A stretch of DNA of 39,050 nucleotides. Origin: an uncultured Bacteroidia bacterium (GTDB lineage: Bacteria; Bacteroidota; Bacteroidia; J057; CALAJH01). The number at the start of each line of letters is the position of its first letter. Within the stretch, counting starts at the first letter, position 1. The stretch spans positions 1 through 39,050 of the forward strand of contig CALAJH010000060.1 of the NCBI GenBank assembly GCA_937922655.1. Direction: 5' to 3'. Position numbers and translations under genes: made by a program. Below, piece after piece: positions 24,892 to 33,103 of this stretch. The notes under the pieces were generated by a model. It saw only the letters and a list, made by a program, of their open reading frames with translations. It was not told the origin of the DNA and did no database searches.

Positions 24892-26304
24892 ATGGCGCTG
24901 ATTACCTCGGTATCGGGATTGCGCGGGACGATAGGCGGTCGTCAAGGGGAAAACCTAACGCCGCCCGACGTCGTCAATTTTACGACGGCTTTTGCCTTGT
25001 GGGCGCGTCGTCAAGGCGCGGAAGAAAAAAGAATCGTTTTGGCGCGGGACGCACGGTCTACGGGCGGAGCGATTTGTGCATTGGTGAGCGGTACGCTCAA
25101 TCTTTGCGGTTTCGACGTATTGGATTTGGGCGCCGTTCCCACGCCGACGGCGGCCTGTGCCGTATCCCGGCACAAGGCGGCGGGCGCCGTCGTCGTTACC
25201 GCCTCCCACAATCCCGTTGCATGGAACGCCCTCAAACTTTTTAACGCAAAAGGCGAATGCCTATCTCCCGCCGAGGTCGAAGAGTTTTTGAAGATTCATA
25301 AAAAAGGCGACTTCGACTATCCCGAGCACTACGCCGTCGGACGCACCCAACGTTACGACAACGCCGTCGACGACCACGTCGAAGCCATTGTCGCGTTGGA
25401 ATTTGTGGACGTGGCGGCGATTCGCGCCGCCGGATTTCGGGTGGCCTTCGACGGCGTCAACAGCGTCGGCGGCCCGGCGCTCGCCACGCTTTTGCGTCGC
25501 TTGGGCGTAGAGGAAACGGACGGCCTCAACGACCAACCGACCGGCGAATTCGCCCACAACCCTGAACCCTTGCCCGAAAACCTCACCCAACTTTCCAAAC
25601 GGGTGCGCGAATACAAGGCCGACGTCGGTTTTGCCGTCGACCCCGATTCCGATAGACTCGTCATTTTCGACGAACGCGGCGAATGCTTTGGCGAAGAGTA
25701 CACTCTTGTTGCCCTGAGCGACTTTCGCCTCAAATACGGCCCCAAACCCGAACACGTTACCCTCGTGAGCAATCTTTCCTCTTCGCGGGCGTTGAAGGAT
25801 TTGGCCTGCGAAAACGGCGTCGAATATCAGGCCGCATTGGTGGGCGAGGCCAACGTCGTCGAAAAAATGAAAACTTACCGCGCCCTCATCGGCGGCGAAG
25901 GCAACGGCGGGGTCATCGTTCCCGAACTCAACTACGGACGCGACGCGCTCGTCGGCGTCGCGATGTTTCTTACCTTTTTGGCCAAAGAAAAAGCCACCGT
26001 TTCCGCTTTGCGCAAACGTTACCCCGACTACAAAATGTTTAAACACAAAGTGGACTTTTCGAACTCGGACGTCGACCCTAAATTTGTTTTGGCCCGGGCG
26101 ACCAAATCCCTGCCCCGAAAAGACGGCATGAGCATCGACACCTCCGACGGCCTCAAAGTCGATTACGCCGACCGTTGGGTACACATGAGGTTGTCGAACA
26201 CCGAACCCATCGTCAGAATTTACACCGAAGCCCTCGACCTCGAAAACGCACGCAACTTGGCCCTCGAATACGAAAACCTTTTGAAGAAAGCCGCCCTTCG
26301 TTAG
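24892..26304 (+). CDS. glmM: Phosphoglucosamine mutase-type phosphohexomutase
   Basis: This 470-residue alpha-D-phosphohexomutase has all four domain signatures. They are the phosphoserine loop VTASHNPVAWNALKLF (Ser105), the Mg loop VDPDSDRLVIF, the sugar loop GGEGNGGVIVPE and the phosphate loop RLSNTEPIVRIYTEA. GEGNGG rather than GEMSGH is common in GlmM/archaeal-like members, so conversion of glucosamine-6-phosphate to the 1-phosphate for peptidoglycan and LPS is most likely. Phosphomannomutase or phosphoglucomutase activity cannot be excluded. It starts 1 bp after the aminopeptidase stop. A large hairpin lies 67 bp past its stop. Confidence 0.88.
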   Translation: MALITSVSGLRGTIGGRQGENLTPPDVVNFTTAFALWARRQGAEEKRIVLARDARSTGGAICALVSGTLNLCGFDVLDLGAVPTPTAACAVSRHKAAGAVVVTASHNPVAWNALKLFNAKGECLSPAEVEEFLKIHKKGDFDYPEHYAVGRTQRYDNAVDDHVEAIVALEFVDVAAIRAAGFRVAFDGVNSVGGPALATLLRRLGVEETDGLNDQPTGEFAHNPEPLPENLTQLSKRVREYKADVGFAVDPDSDRLVIFDERGECFGEEYTLVALSDFRLKYGPKPEHVTLVSNLSSSRALKDLACENGVEYQAALVGEANVVEKMKTYRALIGGEGNGGVIVPELNYGRDALVGVAMFLTFLAKEKATVSALRKRYPDYKMFKHKVDFSNSDVDPKFVLARATKSLPRKDGMSIDTSDGLKVDYADRWVHMRLSNTEPIVRIYTEALDLENARNLALEYENLLKKAALR

Positions 26305-26370
26305 ACTTCGGTCCGCACACGGTTCTTGGCCGACCAACCCTGCGGCGAGTGAATCGAAATTCAACGTTGT

Positions 26371-26400
26371 CGGGGCGGACGAATCCGTTCGTCCGCCCCG
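26371..26400. terminator. Long GC hairpin between convergent genes
   Basis: A perfect 13-bp stem (CGGGGCGGACGAA and its complement) with a TCCG loop lies between glmM and the convergent permease. There is no clear T run on either side, so it may act as a bidirectional transcription barrier or mRNA end stabiliser rather than a classical terminator. Confidence 0.55.
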
Positions 26401-26520
26401 AATTTGGCAACCACAAGCCCGAAAACGACGGGCGTCGCCGTCTTGCGCATCGAGGGCAAAGCCGTTCTTTGCTTTTTTTGATTTGGTGCAAAGTCGCCGT
26501 CGGGCGCGGATTGAAATCGA

Positions 26521-27594
26521 CTATTTGGGGGCGCGGCGAACCAAGACGAACGCGACGGCCAAAAATATGATATTCGGAAGCCAAAGCGCCAGCCATGCGG
26601 GGAATTTGTCGCCTATGGCCACCTTTGCCGTCGAAAGCAAAAGAATGTACAAAAACGCTATGAGCAATCCCAAGCCGAGTTGCAAGCCCAAGCCGCCGCG
26701 GCGCTTGCGACTCGAAAGCGCCACGGCGATGAGCGTCAGTATGGGCGTGGCGAAAGGAAACGCCCAGCGTTCGTATTTTTCCAAAATCAAGTCTTTGACG
26801 GTGTCCGAACCCCGGTCTTCTTCGCGTTCGATGAGCGCATAGAGTTCGTTGATGGGTAGGCTTTCGGCGTAGTTGTCGCGACGGTAAACGTCGTCGGGAT
26901 GGAGGGCGACGACGGTGTCGAAGCTTGCCACGCGTTTGCGCGTCATGACCGGGCCGTTGAAAACGAAATGCTCGGGCTGTTCAAGGCGCCAAGACTTTTT
27001 TTCGGGGTTCCAAACCACTTTTTGCGCGTTCCATTTTTCGACCAACTTTCCGCCTTCATAACGCATCAACGAAAACTGATAACCCGAATATTCATAGGGG
27101 TTGTACGAATACATATAGGCGAAGTCGTTTTTGCCGATTTTTGTGTACAGGTGCCGACGGCCGTATTCGTCCTTGTTTTTGATGAAGCGATATTCAAAGT
27201 CCATGCGTTTGCGTACGGCTTCGGGCGCAAGGTAGGCGTTGAAACCAAAAGAGACCGCGCCTATCGCCAACGACGTACCCAAATAAGGAACCAACAACCG
27301 ATAATAACTTACCCCCCCGCTTAGTATCGCCACGATTTCCGTGTCCTGCGCCATTTTCGTCGTAAAAATAATGACCGACAAAAAAACGCACAGCGGGCAG
27401 AGCATATTTGCCAAAAAGATGACGAGGTTGGGGTAATAGACCGTCGCCGTATCCCACAACGGGATTTGTTTTTCCAAAAAGTCGTCCAATTTTTCGGAAA
27501 AGTCTATGACGACAATCAACAACGCCAGAACGCCCAACATGAAAAGAAACGTTACGAAAAATTTGCGAATGATGTAGCGGTCTAGAATTTTCAC
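26521..27594 (-). CDS. LptF/LptG family permease
   Basis: This 357-residue inner-membrane protein of the YjgP/YjgQ family is part of the LptB2FG ABC exporter that lifts LPS from the inner membrane toward the outer membrane. TM1 is ILDRYIIRKFFVTFLFMLGVLALLIVVIDF, the signature N-terminus, quoted here only to mark it. TM2-3 are in residues 55-120 with AILSGGVSYYRLL. A periplasmic beta-jellyroll spans ~125-265. Three further TM helices follow, with KYERWAFPFATPILTLIAVALSS near the end. Whether it is LptF or LptG cannot be decided by eye. It fits the lipid A theme of lpxD but is not linked to it. It is transcribed alone, from a possible promoter ~90 bp upstream. Confidence 0.9.
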   Translation of the reverse strand: MKILDRYIIRKFFVTFLFMLGVLALLIVVIDFSEKLDDFLEKQIPLWDTATVYYPNLVIFLANMLCPLCVFLSVIIFTTKMAQDTEIVAILSGGVSYYRLLVPYLGTSLAIGAVSFGFNAYLAPEAVRKRMDFEYRFIKNKDEYGRRHLYTKIGKNDFAYMYSYNPYEYSGYQFSLMRYEGGKLVEKWNAQKVVWNPEKKSWRLEQPEHFVFNGPVMTRKRVASFDTVVALHPDDVYRRDNYAESLPINELYALIEREEDRGSDTVKDLILEKYERWAFPFATPILTLIAVALSSRKRRGGLGLQLGLGLLIAFLYILLLSTAKVAIGDKFPAWLALWLPNIIFLAVAFVLVRRAPK

Positions 27595-27681
27595 GGCGGT
27601 TGAAACGAAAAATAACCCAACGCGTGCGTTCGTTTTTTGTTTGCGCTAAAGTGGAAAAACGGTCTTGGCGCGACGCGACCG

Positions 27682-27689
27682 CAAAATTA
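27682..27689 (-). promoter_or_regulatory. -7 box for the LptF/LptG gene
   Basis: TAATTTTG on the minus strand, 87 nt before the ATG. The nearest TTTG upstream is 27 bp away, too far to count as a normal -33. Confidence 0.35.
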
Positions 27690-27920
27690 ATAAAGTCCAC
27701 TCGTCTTATGCTCGGGCAAATTTCATGCCGTCTTTTCGGGCGTTGATTCACGGCCGCGTTTTTTGCACGGCACGCTTTTCTTCGACGTTCGTTGCGGTCT
27801 TGTCGCTTACCCTTCAACCGACAAGGCTCGGAAAAATTTTCGTTTCCGTGCCGATTTTACCGTCGATTAAGGTAAAAGGCGATATTTTTTTACATTTTAT
27901 TAACTTTTAGATTAAATAAG

Positions 27921-27928
27921 TAAATTTG
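27921..27928 (+). promoter_or_regulatory. -7 box for the secreted phosphatase
   Basis: TAAATTTG, a full match, 24 nt before the ATG at 27953, in AT-rich DNA. No clear -33 TTG. Confidence 0.45.
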
Positions 27929-27952
27929 CGATTCGATAACCAAACGAACAAA

Positions 27953-29533
27953 ATGAAAAAATGGATATGGGTCGCGTCCTTGTTGTGGGGAAACGCGACG
28001 GGCCAAGTGTTGCGCGAAGCGTTTGTCCAACGGGCCGGGGAAACGGAAATAACGATATGTTGGCGGACGATGGCTTCGGAAATCGGGGTGGTGAAATTCG
28101 GTCCCGCTCCGGGGGAATGGACGGGGGAATTTCGCGACGACGCCCCGACCCAAAACCACGAAATTCGCATTCAGGGCCTCAAACCCGAAACCCGTTACTA
28201 CTATGCTTACGGCAACGCTTCCACCCTTTACGACCCCGGAGACGCGTCCCGATTTTTCAAAACCCTGCCTCCAAAAGGCTCGGCAAGAAAACTACGTTTT
28301 TGGACCCACGGCGACATGGGAAGTTACAACGAACGACAAACCGGCGTGCTGAATTCGTTCATGGCGTTCAACGGCGGCGCCGACGTGGACGGGTGGTTGA
28401 TTTTGGGCGACGTTGTTTACCGAAAAGGCGGTTTCAACGACGGCTCGGATACCCTTTACACCTCCGACTTTTTCAACACCTACAAACACCTATTGAAAAA
28501 CACGGTGGCATGGCCCTCGCCCGGCAACCACGATTATCTTTCGGTTTTTGGCAATTCGGGGCCGTACTACGACGCTTACGTCATGCCGAAAAACGGCGAA
28601 TCGGGAGGCGAACCCTCGGGAACCGAAGAGTACTACTCCTTCGACATCGGTAACGTTCATTTGGTTTCTTTAAATTCCGAACTTTATACGTTGAACGGGA
28701 GTTCTACGTCCCCGCAGGCCGAATGGCTTCGGCGGGATTTGGCCGCTTCCGACGCCAAATGGAAAATCGTCTATTGGCACCAACCCCCGTATTCCAAAGG
28801 TTCGCACAATTCGGACGACCTTTGGGAAGTGCCGATGCGAAATATGCGGGCGGTGTTTTTGCCGATTGTCGAATCTTACGGCGTGGATTTGGCGCTTACG
28901 GGCCACAGTCATAATTACGAACGTTCTTGTTTGATTAACGGGCATTACGGTTATTCGAGTTCGTTTGTGCCTTCGCTTCACTTGGTGCAATGGGGCGACG
29001 GCGCTTATCCCTCCGCGCCTTACGTCAAGGAGGGTTTGCGCGGGACGTTGTACGCCGTTTTTGGCTGTGGCGGAAAGCTCAACACCGGCGACGGCAGCCT
29101 TAATCATCCCGTCATGGTGGTTTCGCAGGACACCGTGGCCGGTTCCGGGATTATCGACATAGACGGCGACACGCTTAGAGTTCGTTTTTTGTCCATGAAC
29201 GGCCAAATCTTGGACGATTTTGCCATCGTCAAACCCGAAGTTACGGCTTTGGAAAAAAACAATTTTGCATCGCGTTTTCATCTGTTTCCCAATCCGATAT
29301 CCGACGGCCATTTGTATTACGGCGCGTCGTTTGCGCGTCCGGAGCGGATAACGGTGGAAATATTCGACCCTGCGGGAAAGTTGGTTCTTCGTCCGATGTA
29401 CGAACGCGTTTTTTTGCCCGGCGCTCACGAGGGAGTCATGGACGTTCGGGGGTTGGCCAAGGGTACGTATACCGCCGTAATTGGCTCGTCCGAATACCGC
29501 AGGCCCGTAAAGTTTACGGTGATAGACCGTTGA
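27953..29533 (+). CDS. Secreted purple acid phosphatase-like metallophosphoesterase, T9SS type A
   Basis: This 526-residue protein has a short signal peptide (MKKWIWVASLLWGNATGQ). A purple-acid-phosphatase N-terminal/fibronectin III domain follows (EITICWRTMAS ... IQGLKPETRYYYAYG). The calcineurin-like catalytic domain has all metal motifs: THGDMG, LGDVVY, GNHD, YWHQPPY and GHSHNYER. The C-terminal ~85 residues are a T9SS type A sorting domain (LFPNPISDGHLYYG ... GLAKGTYTAVI). It probably releases phosphate from organic esters at the cell surface. The ATG at 27953 starts the signal peptide and follows a -7 box. It ends 11 bp from the convergent kinase gene, with no terminator hairpin visible. 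Confidence 0.93.
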   Translation: MKKWIWVASLLWGNATGQVLREAFVQRAGETEITICWRTMASEIGVVKFGPAPGEWTGEFRDDAPTQNHEIRIQGLKPETRYYYAYGNASTLYDPGDASRFFKTLPPKGSARKLRFWTHGDMGSYNERQTGVLNSFMAFNGGADVDGWLILGDVVYRKGGFNDGSDTLYTSDFFNTYKHLLKNTVAWPSPGNHDYLSVFGNSGPYYDAYVMPKNGESGGEPSGTEEYYSFDIGNVHLVSLNSELYTLNGSSTSPQAEWLRRDLAASDAKWKIVYWHQPPYSKGSHNSDDLWEVPMRNMRAVFLPIVESYGVDLALTGHSHNYERSCLINGHYGYSSSFVPSLHLVQWGDGAYPSAPYVKEGLRGTLYAVFGCGGKLNTGDGSLNHPVMVVSQDTVAGSGIIDIDGDTLRVRFLSMNGQILDDFAIVKPEVTALEKNNFASRFHLFPNPISDGHLYYGASFARPERITVEIFDPAGKLVLRPMYERVFLPGAHEGVMDVRGLAKGTYTAVIGSSEYRRPVKFTVIDR

Positions 29534-29544
29534 AAGCGTCGGGC

Positions 29545-30594
29545 TTATTGCTTTTTCTTTTTTAGGAGCGAGCCTTTGAGTTTGGATTCGCCCGTAGGCG
29601 GCAAGACGTGGGTCGGTTTGGGTTTGGGTTCTTTGAGACTTGTGCGCAGGGATTCGCGCACGGCGCTCATCATGCCGTCGTCTTTGGCGGTGGGGCTTTC
29701 GGATTGCAGTACGGCGAGGGTTTGTTCGGCGGTGGGCCGGTCGGCGGCTTGCGGCGCCCACATTGCTTCCATGAGTTCGACCCATGCGTGCGGAACGCCG
29801 TCGTCGTCGAGTTTGAGGCCGCCAATGGTTCTCGCGGACGAGGGTACGACGAGTTTTTTGCCTTCGAGGGTGGCGCGGTGGGCGTAGCTCCATTCGGCGG
29901 GGAAGTCGGGCAGACGTCCGTAGAGCCACAAACAAAACAGCAGTCCGAGGGCGTAAACGTCGGCTTTGACGCCGGGCGCCGGGCCTTCGCCGCGCAGGTA
30001 AAGGGCGGTTTCGGGGGCGTAAAACGCGGGGTCGCCCGCCAAGAACGCCGGCGCCGGCGCCTCGCCTTCCAAATAGCCCGAGTCGTAGTCGATGAGTTTG
30101 GCGGTCAGTCCGCCCGTGGCCGTGCGCTTGATGAGGACGTTGTCGGGTTTGAGGTCGGCGTGAACGACGTTTTCGGCGTGTAAAAGGCTCAAACTGTGGG
30201 CGACGGTTTTGAGCAGCACCCGCTTGGGAGCGAGGGGCATGGCGGCCACGGTTTCAAGCGACAAACCCGCCGCGTCGATTTTTTCCGTAACCTTGTAGTA
30301 CCGGGCGCCGTGGCGGAAAAAGTCTTGGGTGTAAACGAGGTTGCCGCCTTCGGCGATGCGACGATTGACGGCTTCGGCCACCCGTTTTTGGCGGCGTTCG
30401 AACTCCGCGCATTCCCGACGCTTTTTTTCCAGCGTTTCCGCACCGCCCGGCGCCCCTTCCGCCGGGTACGTCGGCGACAAAAACGACTTCAAAAAAAAGA
30501 CTTTTCCGTCTTTTTCGGCGAACGTCCACTTGCTCAACCCCCCGCCGGCTGTTGTGAACGGCGCCAACGGCGCATATCCGTTAATCGTTTCCAT
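29545..30594 (-). CDS. Hanks-type protein kinase with non-canonical motifs
   Basis: This 349-residue kinase-fold protein has Lys36 in VFFLKSFL (ATP lysine) and HADLKPDNVLI (residues 145-155; HRD is HAD but catalytic Asp147, Lys149 and Asn152 remain). DYD (169-171) replaces DFG, keeping a metal-binding Asp. FYAPE (191-195) and VKADVYALGLLFCLWLYG complete the C-lobe. The glycine loop TTAGGGLSKW is unusual. A ~60-residue Lys/Pro-rich tail ends in KKKKQ. There is no transmembrane segment, so it is not a PASTA-type receptor kinase; it resembles soluble kinases paired with PP2C/VWA proteins, but those are absent here. It is likely active, with unknown substrate. The ATG at 30594 follows a -7-like box closely. 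Confidence 0.85.
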   Translation of the reverse strand: METINGYAPLAPFTTAGGGLSKWTFAEKDGKVFFLKSFLSPTYPAEGAPGGAETLEKKRRECAEFERRQKRVAEAVNRRIAEGGNLVYTQDFFRHGARYYKVTEKIDAAGLSLETVAAMPLAPKRVLLKTVAHSLSLLHAENVVHADLKPDNVLIKRTATGGLTAKLIDYDSGYLEGEAPAPAFLAGDPAFYAPETALYLRGEGPAPGVKADVYALGLLFCLWLYGRLPDFPAEWSYAHRATLEGKKLVVPSSARTIGGLKLDDDGVPHAWVELMEAMWAPQAADRPTAEQTLAVLQSESPTAKDDGMMSAVRESLRTSLKEPKPKPTHVLPPTGESKLKGSLLKKKKQ

Positions 30595-30600
30595 GCACCG

Positions 30601-30608
30601 TAAAGTTA
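30601..30608 (-). promoter_or_regulatory. -7-like box of the kinase gene
   Basis: TAACTTTA (one mismatch to TAnnTTTG) ends 6 nt before the kinase ATG on the minus strand. Confidence 0.3.
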
Positions 30609-30728
30609 TTAATTTTTCGCCGTTTTTCCCAAATTCATCAAAACCGAGGAATCGCGCGAACATACCGGACGCGTCTTGCAATTAAAATTAATGTGTCGCG
30701 ATGGATAAATAAATTGCAACATTCCTAC

Positions 30729-30736
30729 TAATTTTG
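30729..30736 (+). promoter_or_regulatory. -7 box of the Lrp-type gene
   Basis: TAATTTTG, a full match, 34 nt before the ATG at 30771. A TTG lies only 12 bp upstream, short for a standard -33. Confidence 0.45.
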
Positions 30737-30770
30737 TGTTTATTTAAAGCGCGTTTGCGTACCTCCGGCT

Positions 30771-31229
30771 ATGAAACACGTTTTGGACGAACTCGACAAA
30801 AGAATTCTCTCTCTTCTCATGGAGAATGCTTCCAAGCCTTACACCGACGTTTCCAAAGAACTGGACGTTTCGGGTGGAACCATTCACGTTCGTATGAAAA
30901 AGCTCATGGATTCCGGAGTGGTCATGGGTTCGCGCCTCGTTATCGACCCTGTAAAATTGGGTTATACCATTTGTGCGTTTTTAGGCATTTATTTGGAAAA
31001 AGGCTCGAAGTATCGGGAAGTGGTCGCCGTCTTGAAGACTTTTCCCGAAATCGTCGAACTTCACTACACCACGGGTGAATACAGCATTTTCGCCAAAGTC
31101 TTCTGTCGCGACACCGAACATTTGCGCGATTTGCTCAACGACCAAATTCAACCCATCAACGGCGTCGAAAGAACGGAAACGTTTATTTCGTTGGAGCGGA
31201 GCGTGGACCGGGAAATTCAATTGCCTTAG
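30771..31229 (+). CDS. Lrp/AsnC family transcriptional regulator
   Basis: The 152-residue protein has an N-terminal winged helix-turn-helix (LDELDKRILSLLMENASKPYTDVSKELDVSGGTIHVRMKKL region, residues 5-45) and a C-terminal RAM domain (GYTICAFLGIYLEKG, then IVELHYTTGEYSIFAKVFCRD) that normally binds an amino acid and drives octamer formation. It probably acts as a global or local amino-acid-responsive regulator; the ligand is unknown. It overlaps tsaD tail to tail by 47 bp. No palindromic operator was recognised next to it. Confidence 0.93.
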   Translation: MKHVLDELDKRILSLLMENASKPYTDVSKELDVSGGTIHVRMKKLMDSGVVMGSRLVIDPVKLGYTICAFLGIYLEKGSKYREVVAVLKTFPEIVELHYTTGEYSIFAKVFCRDTEHLRDLLNDQIQPINGVERTETFISLERSVDREIQLP

Positions 31230-32148
31230 CGCCCGCGAACGCGACCATCGCGGCATTGTCCGTGCAGTACTCGAAAGCGGGAATATGGGCGACCATCCCC
31301 GTCGCCTCGCACTTGCGCGAAAGTTCGCGGCGCAAAAGCCGGTTGGCGGAAACACCGCCCACGACCGCCACATGCCGCACTTTGTAGGCTTGGGCCGCCT
31401 CCGTCAATCGCCAAACACAAAAATCCACAATGGTTTTTCGTATCGAGGCGCAAATGTCGGCTTTTCGCGTTTCGATAAATTCCCGGTTTTGACCTTGTAA
31501 AAAATACAATACGGCCGTTTTTAGTCCGGAAAAGCTGAAGTCCCAATTTTTGACCGCCGGTCGCGGGAAGGGGAAAACGGCTTGCCCCTCCTCGGCACAG
31601 GCGTCGAGCATCGGCCCGCCCGGATAATCGAATCCCAACATTCTTGCGGTCTTGTCGAAGGCTTCGCCCGCCGCGTCGTCCAAAGTTTTTCCTATCACCT
31701 CATAATCGTGAAAACCGCGGACAAGAGTCAATTCGGTATGGCCGCCCGAAACGGTGAGCGCCAAATAAGGAAATTCGGGGGGCGGGGGGGTCAAAAAAGC
31801 GGAAAGCAAATGGGCATGCAGGTGGTTCACCCCCTGTGCCGGTACCCCCAAGGCCAAAGCGAAACCCTTGGCGTACGCCATGCCAACGTGCAATGCCCCG
31901 GGCAAACCCGGGCCCGACGTATATGCCACCGCGTCGATTTCTCCCGCCGTCACTCCCGCACGGGTCAGCGCCGCTTCCACCGTAGGCCCAATGAGTTCGT
32001 CGTGCAGGCGCGAGGCCAACTCGGGTATTACCCCCCCTTCGGCGGCATGGGCCGCCTGCCGACCAACGACGTTGGACAAAATTAACCCGTCCCGATAGAT
32101 GCCGGCGGCCGTGTCGTCGCACGACGTTTCTATGCCCAGTACCGTCAT
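31183..32148 (-). CDS. tsaD: tRNA threonylcarbamoyladenosine transferase TsaD
   Basis: TsaD transfers the threonylcarbamoyl group to A37 of ANN-decoding tRNAs, together with TsaB and TsaE. This 321-residue copy begins with the ATPase-like VLGIETSCDDTAAGI. It has the metal motif NHLHAHLLSAFL (His pair), LTVSGGHTEL, LDDAAGEAFDK, YPGGPMLD, FSFSGLKTAV and VVGGVSANRLLR, and ends with CTDNAAMVA. All are typical and complete. The last 47 bp overlap the end of the Lrp gene on the other strand. A terminator for the upstream acidic-protein gene lies directly before its ATG, so tsaD must have its own start within a very short space, or depend on read-through. Confidence 0.96.
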   Translation of the reverse strand: MTVLGIETSCDDTAAGIYRDGLILSNVVGRQAAHAAEGGVIPELASRLHDELIGPTVEAALTRAGVTAGEIDAVAYTSGPGLPGALHVGMAYAKGFALALGVPAQGVNHLHAHLLSAFLTPPPPEFPYLALTVSGGHTELTLVRGFHDYEVIGKTLDDAAGEAFDKTARMLGFDYPGGPMLDACAEEGQAVFPFPRPAVKNWDFSFSGLKTAVLYFLQGQNREFIETRKADICASIRKTIVDFCVWRLTEAAQAYKVRHVAVVGGVSANRLLRRELSRKCEATGMVAHIPAFEYCTDNAAMVAFAGAKAIEFPGPRSAPTK

Positions 32149-32151
32149 AAC

Positions 32152-32179
32152 AAAAACCGTTCGGTACGCGCCGAACGGT
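32152..32179 (-). terminator. Terminator after the acidic-tail gene
   Basis: A perfect 9-bp stem (ACCGTTCGG / CCGAACGGT, loop of 6) is followed on the minus strand by TTTTT. It ends 3 bp before the tsaD start codon. Confidence 0.75.
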
Positions 32180-32207
32180 GAACATTTATATAGGTATGTA
32201 TTTTATT

Positions 32208-32573
32208 TTACTCTTCTTCGTCGTCAAATTCTTCCTCGTCTTCCTCGTCGTCGAAGTCGTCGTCATCGAAATCTTCGTCGTCGAATTCGTCGTCGAATTC
32301 GTCGTCGAAGTCTTCGTCGTCGAAGTCTTCGTCATCGAAGTCTTCGTCGTCGAAGTCGTCGTCGAAGTCTTCGTCCTCCGTTTCTTCGTCGGCGGCGGTG
32401 ATGTGGGTGGTGGCGATGGCGTCGTACCAAACGACGAAGAACGGCGCCGGTACCCAAAGCTCAATCTCGCCTTGGGGGTTCAAAACCGGCATCATTACGC
32501 CGTTCGGCGCGTAAGTCAATGTTTTGAGCGTCATGCTAAAAAACTGATGATTCGTTTCGAATTCGCGACCCAT
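32208..32573 (-). CDS. Small protein with a 60-residue Asp/Glu/Phe tail, unknown function
   Basis: The 121-residue protein has an N-terminal ~60-residue globular-looking part (TLKTLTYAPNGVMMPVLNPQGEIELWVPAPFFVVWYDAIA) and a tail (62-121) of 49 Asp/Glu, 10 Phe and one Thr. The Phe recur every 4-5 residues (DEDFD, DDEF). The net charge is extremely negative. Such tails can bind basic proteins, metal ions or nucleic-acid-binding partners; nothing specific is supported. The start is uncertain: ATG 32573 follows a full -7 box at 32610-32603, while ATG 32534 and a TTG at 32594 are alternatives. A terminator follows. Opposite-strand frames here are shadows. Confidence 0.72.
   Translation of the reverse strand: MGREFETNHQFFSMTLKTLTYAPNGVMMPVLNPQGEIELWVPAPFFVVWYDAIATTHITAADEETEDEDFDDDFDDEDFDDEDFDDEDFDDEFDDEFDDEDFDDDDFDDEEDEEEFDDEEE
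32211..32390 (-). repeat. Acidic-tail coding microrepeat
   Basis: Degenerate tandem 12- and 15-bp units (coding DDEF and DEDFD) built from GAC, GAA/GAG and TTC codons fill this stretch. Units are close enough to allow slippage in multiples of three bases, so tail length may differ between strains. Confidence 0.75.
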
Positions 32574-32602
32574 ACCGTTTGGGTACAAGGCCAACTACGG
32601 TG

Positions 32603-32610
32603 CAAAAATA
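32603..32610 (-). promoter_or_regulatory. -7 box of the acidic-tail gene
   Basis: TATTTTTG on the minus strand, a full match to TAnnTTTG, 29 nt before the ATG at 32573. No TTG at the standard distance. Confidence 0.45.
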
Positions 32611-33079
32611 AAAACCCATTCCTTATCCGCGAAATAGTTTTGAATATTTTTTTTACCCCCTATTGGGTTTCCCTAATTTTTGTCTTTCGTGGATAATTGT
32701 AGTACGCGAAAGTAATTACGCCCTATCAATGTGCAACCCTCCCCCCGGCGCGGCCGCACGCTTTTCCCCCGACGAACGTTTACGGATAAATTCGGTACGC
32801 CTTTAATTTTCTGTGCCGCCCGTTCGTTAAAGAAAAACCATACCTTCAATTAAAATCCGCGTTTGTTTCACATTCGACACGGTTGATATTTTTCAAGTAG
32901 ATGCGGCTTGTCGTTTTCAAGCGTGTGGAAGTCGTTCCCACGTTTGCGGTTCTCGTTTACATCGTTGGCCGAAACGCCGACAAACGTTTTATCCGTAAAG
33001 CATCTCTTGTTTTTGAGGTCAAACCTCCGGTAAAATCCGACGTAAATTCTCTAAAACAGGCGTTTTCCCACAATAAAAG

Positions 33080-33103
33080 CAATAAAAATCGGGCGTTTTA
33101 TTG
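33080..33103 (-). terminator. Possible terminator after the coiled-coil gene
   Basis: CAATAAAA / TTTTATTG arms with an 8-nt GC-containing loop, followed on the minus strand by CTTTTATTG. The stem is AT-rich and weak. Confidence 0.4.

Larger units (their letters stand above)
27595..27952. other. Divergent intergenic region, lptF/G to phosphatase
   Basis: These 358 bp contain only short overlapping reading frames without family features. Each end has a full-match -7 box for the gene it faces (27682-27689 minus; 27921-27928 plus). The right third is AT-rich. Confidence 0.6.

Noticed and set aside
32211-32390. Tandem repeat considered as a CRISPR or regulatory satellite
   Set aside because: Units are 12-15 bp, without spacers, in frame and coding.
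32178-32696. Valine/phenylalanine-rich 172-codon plus-strand frame and a 100-codon Arg-rich frame at 32099-32401
   Set aside because: Both are antisense readings of the acidic-tail gene microrepeat; the composition follows from GAC/GAA/TTC codons read backwards.
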